Of a DNA stretch of 64,000 nt, positions 56,527 through 64,000 are shown in pieces. The notes beneath the pieces are model-generated. The model worked only from the letters and a program-made list of their open reading frames with translations. It searched no databases and was not told the origin of the DNA. Origin of the DNA: Mytilus edulis (lineage: Eukaryota; Mollusca; Bivalvia; Mytilida; Mytilidae); the NCBI RefSeq assembly GCF_963676685.1, contig NC_092347.1, positions 93,438,208 through 93,502,207 on the forward strand, given 5' to 3'. The stretch's first letter is position 1; each line of letters starts with the position of its first letter. A program made the position numbers and the translations under genes.

Positions 56527-57118
56527 GGTAGATCATAAGTAAATCTTTTTTGAGACAGAATTTTCTTATACTTAGCCAGAATGAAGATTTTAATATGCTC
56601 TTTTCAAAAATATAATAAAAAGTAGGGGTCACCGTGCTATTTTTCAAGCTATGAGTCGTTGAAAATTGCCTAAATTTGGTTAGATTGTTAATGGAAAAAC
56701 ACAATTGTGTGCATAAAAAATAATCTATGAGATAGAATTTTGAAATAAATTGTGAAAAGATAGGTTTTGTAATATGTTTTAAGAAAATAAAAAGAAAAAA
56801 TGGTGTCACCGAACTTGTTTTCTTGCTACAAGTAAAAAGAAAAAAATTCCCTATCTGTCCAGTATAAATTTTTTACTAAAAGAGTTATCTTCCCTGAAAT
56901 GGCTCATTTGAAAAAAATGATTCAGAAAGCAAAATAAAATGATATTTGTTTAATTATTTTGAATTATACAATAAATTGCCAAGTTTTCTTTATATTATTA
57001 AACAGTCTAACCATCAAATTGCAAATCTGTCTCCAAATTTGCAGATTTAGGCAAATAACTAGACCGGTTTTTTACTGTGATTGTTCAATCCAAGATGGCG
57101 GTATACCATGAATCTACC
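56527..57118. mobile_element. TTAA-flanked MITE, 'GGTAGAT' family, copy 2
   Basis: TTAA at 56523-56526 and 57119-57122 borders 592 bp with ends GGTAGATCAT and, inverted, GGTAGATTCAT. 'CAATCCAAGATGG' near the right end is the inverse of text at the left end of 15937-16541, so the two lie in opposite orientation. No transposase. Confidence 0.7.
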
Positions 57119-57124
57119 TTAACA

Positions 57125-57515
57125 GTCTACATGGCCACAATTTCCACCTATTTTCAACATACACTGACCCAAGTTCAACCAACATTTGACATGTTACCAG
57201 CATACACTGACCACAGTTCAACCAACATTCGACCTGATTTTAACATGCAACAACCACAAGTCAACCAACATTCGACTTGTTTTCAACTTATATTGACCAC
57301 ATTTCAACCAGCAATCGACTTGTTTTCAACATACATCGACCAAATTTAGGCCAAAATTCAACCTAATTTCAACGTTGGACGCTGACGTTGAATCAACGTT
57401 ATATTTTCAACTTCATATCAATTTTCAATCCAACACTACTTTTCAACATTGATTCAACGTTGAAATCTGACGTTTTTTCAATGTTGAATCAACGTTGTTG
57501 TGCCTGCTGGGTCGG
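57125..57515 (+). repeat. Degenerate minisatellite with 'TTGAATCAACGTTG' motifs
   Basis: Four or more diverged units of about 45-50 bp ('CAACATACACTGACC', 'GTTCAACCAACATTCGAC') run to about 57350. 'GACGTTGAATCAACGTT', 'CATTGATTCAACGTTGAAAT' and 'AATGTTGAATCAACGTTG' follow, ending 'TGCCTGCTGGGTC'. Reading frames inside follow the repeat and are not genes. Confidence 0.75.
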
Positions 57516-58433
57516 TTTGACATATTTCGTAAAATTTTGATATAGTAAACATAAAACTTCCTGTCGTGAAAAGTTTGACCAATAGATTTGTGTGAATGTT
57601 ATGTTCATTGAAGTTTGCGGCTCTGTGATCATCACGATCATCTTTTAACAAGTGTGAAACGTAAATACATTCTTGTCGAATAGTTGTCCTCTTAGCAATC
57701 GTGTCCTTCTTTTTATATCGATAAGATGAAAGTAATCTAACGTAACCTCCTTTACAAAGGTTGTTTGACTTCGTACATCTAATATATCAAGACATACTTT
57801 CGCCTAACAACAATAAACTAACGGACGTTTTTAAATACGAGACTGTTTATTGTTTGTACTTGTATTGTTGCAAATTTTAATTATAAGAAGATAGCTGAAC
57901 TTCATTCATACATTTATATTACAAGAGACAATTACTAACTGTTATATTTATCATGGTTTATATCAACCATTCTATATACTAGTGACATTGGAAGCACGTC
58001 TTGTTAGATGTTTTATTGTTCGTTGTTCGTTTGTTTGATCATACAGTTGATCTCTAATTAACTGGCATGAAATAACGTGGTTTATGTCAATCAAGCAGCT
58101 GCTATAGGATTTGACCAATAACGTTATACGTAAGCCTTATACGGAAAATAAAACTAAGTAGCGAATCAATGGCTTGTCATAGTGTAAGAATATAAATATG
58201 ATTTAACATACAGGATATTTTATTTCCTCCTTTTTATTATCTAAAGCATATTGATCGGATTCTAAATGTGCCAACTTGAAGAAGAAAACGTATTCACTTT
58301 AAGTAAAAGATCCATTCAACATTGAGAAGTTCTACTACTTACGTTAAAAAACTTTGATTAGTTTTACTTAACATGATTTCTTTTGGGAAGACTATTTGAT
58401 TAAGTTTCAGTCAAAGTTCTTTATTCTTGTGCC
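57516..58433 (+). other. 5' flank of the receptor exon
   Basis: No promoter element that I would defend. A probable 5' untranslated region lies just before the ATG at 58434 (GCCATGG context). Confidence 0.4.
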
Positions 58434-58949
58434 ATGGATAAGAATTTTACGTACAATGTTACGAGTAGTTTTGGTGAAAACGTTACATTTATTACAAGTT
58501 CAAAATGGCCACTTAGAACGGAACAGCCACCAACATTCAATGAAGCATTTATGACAAGGACTATTATATTTGGTCTTTTGTTTTTAATGGCCCTAATAGG
58601 AAACACAGCAACCATTATCCAAATGTATAGAATGCGGAAGAGAAGATCAACGATAAATATATTAATTGTCAATTTAGCAATAGCTGATTTGTTAATTACA
58701 TTTTTCATAATGGGAGTTGATGCCGTTTGGGCTTCTACAGTCCAGTGGTTAGCCGGAAACGTTATGTGTAAAATAGTAAAGTTTGGTACTGCTACAGGTT
58801 TACTTGCGTCCACATATATTATTGTTGTGATCAGTTTGGACCGATGTTGCGTGATTATGGACCCTATAAGTCGTCACAAAGCTCCAAAACGAGTTAAAAT
58901 AATGATTGTTATATCTTGGATACTCAGTGCCTTATTTAGTTTACCTCAG
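58434..58949 (+). CDS. Class A peptide GPCR, first coding exon (TM1-TM4; GnRH/corazonin/AKH/vasopressin group)
   Basis: The start ATG at 58434 sits in a GCCATGG context. 172 codons run to a perfect CAG|GTAAGT donor at 58949/58950, phase 0. The N-terminus has three N-glycosylation sites (N4, N8, N16). TM1 is about 42-65 with G56-N57. TM2 carries 'NLAIADLL' with D85. 'VQWLAGNVMC' gives the conserved TM3 cysteine C112. TM3 ends in 'SLDRCC' (D136-R137-C138, a DRY variant). TM4 has 'VISWILSALFSLPQ' with W162 and P171. The W-x-A-G-x-x-x-C loop and 'SLPQ' at the end of TM4 fit the GnRH/corazonin/AKH and vasopressin/CCAP receptor cluster. I favour the first group, with low precision. TM5-TM7 exons are not in the following 5 kb, so the gene is partial here or an orphan exon. 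Confidence 0.8.
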
Positions 58950-59654
58950 GTAAGTTACTTTTCTTTATCTGAAATAAAAGAAGTCTTTAGTCCGGGCGAA
59001 CATGATACATTTATGAGTTGTGTTGATCTTTCAACTAGCTTTAAGTATGTTTTAGTATTGTTATTTCGTTGCTTTTTGTATATAAGTTGTTTGCAAGTTG
59101 TTTTAGTGCCTCATACCGATCTTCTGACTAAAATTAAAATTGACTAGACTTTTGCGGATTTTTTTATTGTTGAAGTCCTTACAATGGCCTATAATTGCTT
59201 ACAGTTACTTCTTTATAAGCCTGGTGGACAGCTTTCCTATTGGCATTAAATCTTCATATCATGTGTAACTAGTCTGACCGAAGGCAAATATAAGGTTATA
59301 AAGGTATAAAACATCATCTGATCGTTAAAATCACATCAACTATACTAAAACTTCAAAGAATTAATTCAAATATGGTGTTTAGTTTATATTTGTTTATATT
59401 ATTTTGTTCCATCAACAAAGAAGACCGCCATCACTAATAATAATGAATAACGATAAAAATCCAAGTTAAATTCTTATAACCATTTTAAGTACAGCAAATT
59501 TTATGTTTAGAATCCATGCCACGATATATATTTATCTTTATTCACCTTTAAAGTATCATACGACAAATTAAAAATGAGTTAGTTTGCCCTCGTATAATGT
59601 TTTTGACCCATTTAAATCTTTTTGCACAACAACTAAAGATACATTTCAAGACAG
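58950..59654 (+). other. Start of the receptor's first coding intron
   Basis: The frame stays open to 59147 but loses receptor character after the donor, so it is read as intron. Nothing else was recognised. Confidence 0.55.
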
Positions 59655-59745
59655 AAATAAGGCCGTTAGTTTTCTCATTTGAATTGTTTTACATTGTCAT
59701 TTCGGGCCTTTTGTAGATGACTATGCGGTATGGGCGAGAAATGCG
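59655..59745 (-). repeat. Dispersed repeat family U, copy 3 (reverse)
   Basis: 'AAGGCCGTTAGTTTTCTCAT', 'TTGAATTGTTTTACATTGTC', 'ATTTCGGGCCTTTTGTAG', 'ATGCGGTATGGGC' is the inverse of 27965-28060. Confidence 0.75.
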
Positions 59746-62700
59746 TTTAGGTTGAAACTATCATACAAGTTATTTGATTAGCTTTTAAATTTACAATTTA
59801 GAACGCATTTCTTAGATATGCTAAAAACTCAAATATATTGACAATTGCCAGAAACTTTGCATTATTCCGATCAGCTATATTAGAACATTAGAAATACCAA
59901 TATCTCCCAAACAATCAATGGCTCGTTATAGATAAAACAAAATGTATTGCCTATAAATGACGATTTTCGTCTAATATTAACATGTTTTTTATCAACGTAG
60001 AAATACAGTTTTCAAAAAATAAAAAGCCCCCCAAAAAAGGAAAGTAAAAAGTGTTTATTTTAAATTAACGCAAAAACCGAAATTGATCAAAATTTTAATG
60101 TTCAGATATGAAAATATGACTGAAACCACCATTTGACATCTTATATAATTGATTTCCCTCCTCTTGTTTGAATATTTCTAGATATTACCATGAACACTTG
60201 TATATATCGACAGAAAAGATATACAGCAAAAAATACAGTCTAGTTCAGTTAGCCCGGGCAACCTCTTCATTGGGAACTATTAATTGACTCGTTTTTGAAT
60301 ATGTTGCCCGACATTGGTAGTGACAGGTGGCACGGTAGTATTTTCTGGTCCATAAGGGATAATGATAGCCTTTTTAGAATTTCACCACTTTCTAACACTG
60401 CTAAAAATTCTACATTCACAATTAACTGAAGTACTTTCATTTTACTATTCAGAAATGAATGTGTATCATGACCGTTTACTTTTTTTGCTATTTTTAAAAA
60501 TCTAAGGCCACTAGTGCTTTTGGGTCTTTTATCATGCAGTGAATACACAATTTAACACAAATTCTCAAAAGTTCATTTTCATCTGTAAAATTATATCATA
60601 TTTTTTCTACACCTGATTCATTCCTCAGATTGGGAAAGTATGTTCAGTTGATACTGTATATTTTGTCAAATCAAACCGTTCAGATACATTGACTTAGGTA
60701 GGGTACACAAAAGAGCAACCTAAATTCTGGAATGTAAATACTACCGTGTAACCTACAGTTCTGCGTCTCCACTAATCACGTGACTTAAAATAAAGACAAA
60801 ATAAGACTTTTCAGCTCGGAGCCTGAAATATGTTTTGGGTACGGTGACATGTTTTCCAATGGACTGTTACCGACTGTTACCTTGTGAATTGGTACGTTAC
60901 AAATCCGACTCAGGGTGTCAATTAGGTAGAAACAAGTCAAACTATTTATATCTCATTAACATGTGCTCCTTTTGAGTATGATATTAATTTGCCACTTAGA
61001 CGTTAAACGTCCATCCATCATCTCGTCTTGAATGCTATTATTTATAAATAAAAACTTTTAATAGCACAATGATAAGACATAAAAGATATATATCGTAAAA
61101 ACTATAAACTTAACTGTTTGATCACCTCTAAAACAACAGAACATAATTAGTTTAACGAAACATGACGTAAGGAGTTCATACTGAGTGTAAATTATCTTGC
61201 GATATTCTAACTAACATTACCAATATAACTACAATTAGAACAAAGGGTTAAAATTCTAGTTTATTATCTACCTCTTTGAACGTGTACCAGGATACGCAAT
61301 TTAATACTCGATCAGCAACCTGTTTAAATCCATAAAACTCTCAGGCGTTTCCTTATTCGATTGATTGCCCTTTGGTGATGATTATTATGGATTTAAGCGT
61401 TCATGGAGATTTACCTTGAAGACAGTGTGTGATAGAAAAACTTAACAATAGACAACAGCTTTAAAACCATTTGTAGATCCATTTTTTTTTTTGTTGTTGT
61501 TTTTTTGTTGTTTTTAATATTTGTATGACACGGCCATTTTATTGTACGGGAAGGTTTTGTAAACACTTTTATCCTGATCCTTTTACGTTGAATAATATGT
61601 CGTATTTTGTGAGATGAGCGATTCGGGTTCATATGGAGGTTTTTTCATGTTTTTGACATCTCATCATTTTTTCGCTAACGTCTGTTTTTATTCTAATGTT
61701 TGAAAGGGTCTGTTTTTATAGCAACACATTTTGAAAATTGTTTAAAAAGTTCGAATGAATAATCTTGTCAATATGATTTTTTGATTAAAATTCTCGGCAT
61801 GATTGCATACACTGGTACAAGTTGTAATAACAAAACCATATCGTGAATTACTTTTGTTGAATTTCCCAAGTTAATATCTAGACATTGTGTATTCGTTTCA
61901 GATGTTTGACTGCCTCTGTTATTCTCATTCACAACTTGTTAAGATTGCAGGCGCTTAGATATGAAAATACATTTACGTTAAACTAAATACGACAGCGATC
62001 TAACAACACAAAGAGATTAAAATAGACACTTGAATGTCAACATTTAGTTATGTATGTTACATTCGTAAAATAATGTTATAGTACTAAAGCTAGTCTTACA
62101 ATTCCCTCCGGTAAGATTTAGCCTTACTTTCGTCAGACGTATTAGGTCTTTTGCAGTGATAAAGCAGTTTCTTAACGTTATGATTCGTGTAGAGATTTTT
62201 TCCAGACAGAATATAATAGTTGTGGTGGAAAAGAGTGTCGTTTTGAATGTGAGTGTATAAAAGGGAAAGAGTGGGTTCTAAAACATTTTCTTATTTGCTA
62301 AACCTCCAGTGGAAAATATTTCATGCATTTAAGGCATCAGAATAGATTAAACAAGAAATCACATCTTATATTTGAAGTGTATCTCCTATTTGGAAAACTG
62401 GACGATTTTAATTTGCATTGATAGGTGAGGGGACATAGTGTGAATAATCGAGCATTAAAACATTTGAAATCTTACTATCGAGATAGGGTGACTATTGTGG
62501 TTGAATCTGTTTCTAAAATTATATTGCGAAAAATATTGAGTATAATGTTCAAAATGGATATGACGGGAAGCTACAAAGATAGAAATTTATCAAAACATGT
62601 GTTTTATTAACTTCAAACAAACATATTAAGAACAAAATTCAATATCCGAATCTTGTTGTGTACCTATGGAAAGCCGCAGTGAACCCCCGATTACTTTATT

Positions 62701-62829
62701 TACCCATGCGTTCATTCTTTCATGTATATTATCATTGGCAGTGTTATAACCTCGACACTACTAATCTATTATCAAAATCTTACTGTTGCGTGATAACCAT
62801 AACGTTCTGGTGCAATGTTCGTAACTTCT
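59746..62829. other. No gene recognised
   Basis: Probably receptor intron or intergenic. A 93-codon minus frame at 60267-60548 is not assignable. 'TTAGACGTTAAACGTCC' near 61000 resembles the repeat end at 21090-21240. Confidence 0.4.
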
Positions 62830-63235
62830 AGTGGACATTTTAGCCTACATTACCATCCACTTTAGCGCCTGCATTATCGATTATTTTAGCGTCTGCACTA
62901 TCGTCCATAAGTGCCTACATTTTCGTCAGCCTGAGCGCCTACATTATCGTCTATTTTAGCGTCTACATTATCGTCTGCTTTAGCACCTACATTTTTGTCC
63001 ACTTTACCACCTACTTTATCGTTTACTTTAGCGCCTACTATATCGTTTACTTTAGCGCCTACTATATCGTTTACTTTAGCGACATAATATTGTTTGCTTT
63101 ATCGCCTACTATATCGTTTACTAGTTTACTTTAGCGCCTACTATATCGTTTACTTTAGCGTCTACATGATCGTCCACTTTAGCGCCATCATTTTCGTCCA
63201 CTTAAGCACCTATATTATTGTCAAATTTAAGCGTT
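62830..63235 (+). repeat. 24-bp minisatellite
   Basis: About 15 units of a 24-bp motif (TTTAGCGCCTACTATATCG plus five bases, with CATTATCG and TCCAC variants). They are most regular at 63020-63160, and decay at both ends. The period is a multiple of three, which opens a spurious Tyr/Val-rich frame. Confidence 0.85.
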
Positions 63236-63289
63236 TGGTACATACCTTCACAAGGTATTTGCGATGGCCCACTTAACAAAAGTGAACAT

Positions 63290-63622
63290 TCACGTTAATT
63301 GCAGAGGAATAATCATGTTAAAAAAACGGAATGCTACATCTTGACCCAATCAATAATGGCGAACACAACAAACAAACAAACATATAATTTATTAGAGTCT
63401 CACCTCTTTAAAACATTTGATATATACAACACAATATAATATTAACAATTTATAAAAGAGCCACTCTAAAAAGAGTTATGAGAGACTTAAAAACACAGAT
63501 TAAAATCTATTTATATTACATCTATTACAATGTACATACATGTATATCAATATATCTAAGCATAAAACACCATACTATTAAAAAAAACAATTATACAAAA
63601 GAGAAAAAACAACTGTACATTA
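63290..63622 (-). repeat. 3' untranslated region of LINE remnant
   Basis: AT-rich sequence following (on the minus strand) the LINE ORF end. It contains 'GAGTCTCACCTCTTTAAAAC' and its near-inverse 'AAGAGTTATGAGAGACTT'. The exact end is not visible. Confidence 0.45.
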
Positions 63623-64000
63623 TAATCACTTATTACGGGAATAAATAACACTTTCTCTTAAAAAGTACTTCATGGCAGATTTTGGCTGTAAAATAACAAA
63701 CTCTATCATATTACATACACTGTTAAAAAATATCGTTCGCAAATCTGCATATTCTGGGCATTCTAATAAAACATGTTTTTCATCTTCAAATATATTCAAA
63801 TCATTTTTTCTACAATTAAAACAAAACCTTTCATTTACATCTATACCTTCATATCTACCAGTTTCAATTTTAATCGGAGCAACACCTGCTCTAAATTTAG
63901 CATATGCACTTCTATATAACACAAGAAATTAAATTAGCAAGTAGATTACAAAAATTTAGATGAACACGTTCTATAACAGAGGTGTTAACCATTCCCCAGA
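63623..64000 (-). pseudogene. LINE reverse-transcriptase ORF, C-terminal end
   Basis: Minus-strand frame 63922-63626 reads 'SAYAKFRAGVAPIKIETGRY', 'RFCFNCRKNDLNIFEDEKHV' and 'LLECPEYADLR', the C-terminal zinc-knuckle region (C-x2-C...H-x4-C) typical of jockey/CR1-like LINE proteins. In another frame, 63990-63930 reads 'NTSVIERVHLNFCNLLANLI', which belongs a little upstream in the same family. Sequence between these two pieces is missing, so there is a deletion as well as a frame change. The rest would lie beyond the right edge of the window. Confidence 0.65.

Noticed and set aside
57077..57349. 90-codon Gln/Thr-rich frame
   Set aside because: It covers the end of a MITE and a degenerate minisatellite. 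There is no domain, and the frame follows the repeat.
58421..58813. 130-codon minus-strand frame
   Set aside because: Antisense shadow of the receptor exon, which has clear transmembrane and motif structure on the plus strand.
60267..60548. Possible hAT-like fragment in a 93-codon minus frame
   Set aside because: A vague likeness to the middle of ZNF862-type hAT proteins rests on a few hydrophobic positions. No catalytic or zinc-binding motif supports it.
62830..63235. CRISPR-like array
   Set aside because: Units are contiguous and degenerate with no unique spacers, and the genome is animal. It is a minisatellite. The same reasoning applies to 4985-5310.
63094..63276. 60-codon Tyr/Val-rich frame
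   Set aside because: Translation of the 24-bp minisatellite.
59150..64000. Later exons of the receptor gene
   Set aside because: No stretch with TM5-TM7 features or an NPxxY-like motif beside splice acceptors was found.

Overview
This is an AT-rich (roughly two-thirds A+T by eye) stretch of an animal nuclear genome. It has GT-AG introns, rhodopsin-class receptor coding, many families of dispersed repeats and almost no uninterrupted coding. Several dispersed repeats look like those I associate with marine bivalves, especially mytilid mussels. That host assignment is recollection-based inference, not a database result.

Only two coding features look alive. (1) On the minus strand, 46300-50202, five exons with GT-AG borders and consistent phases join into a 567-codon piggyBac-type transposase. 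It keeps all three catalytic aspartates and a C-terminal cysteine-rich domain. Relic piggyBac termini flank it at 45923 and 50400, and two of its introns carry other repeats. (2) On the plus strand, 58434-58949, the first coding exon of a class A peptide GPCR of the GnRH/corazonin/AKH/vasopressin group covers TM1-TM4 and ends at a consensus splice donor. Its later exons are not in the window.

The rest is a graveyard of transposable elements. 0-2.4 kb: a broken DUF3504 (Crypton-recombinase-like) gene and the 3' end of a retroelement. 3.6-5.3 kb: a complete-looking non-autonomous CACTA/EnSpm-like element (ends CACTA/TAGTG, 3-bp duplication, arrays of a 21-bp subterminal repeat). 8.65-10.28 kb and 36.48-38.47 kb: two oppositely oriented copies of a PIF/Harbinger-like element with TTA or TAA duplications. 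10.4-11.1 kb: a retroposon tail holding a second repeat, with its empty site preserved 1 kb downstream. 15.9, 25.8 and 56.5 kb: three short elements bordered by TTAA. 17.3-17.8 kb: a dead pogo/Tigger-like transposase. 20.3-21.0 kb: another retroelement 3' end.

The most intricate locus is 32.2-42.0 kb. A spliced OTU-domain protease reading frame is followed on the same strand, after a short linker, by a TTF-zinc-finger hAT transposase. This may be one former OTU-hAT protein. It is split by a roughly 5-kb LTR retroelement (TGGC duplication, TG...CA LTRs, no visible gag-pol), which is itself split by the second Harbinger-like element.

The remaining sequence is intergenic or intronic and holds scattered copies of several dispersed families, two minisatellites (57.1-57.5 kb and 62.8-63.2 kb), hairpin-forming inverted repeats and, at the right edge, a decayed LINE 3' end on the minus strand.
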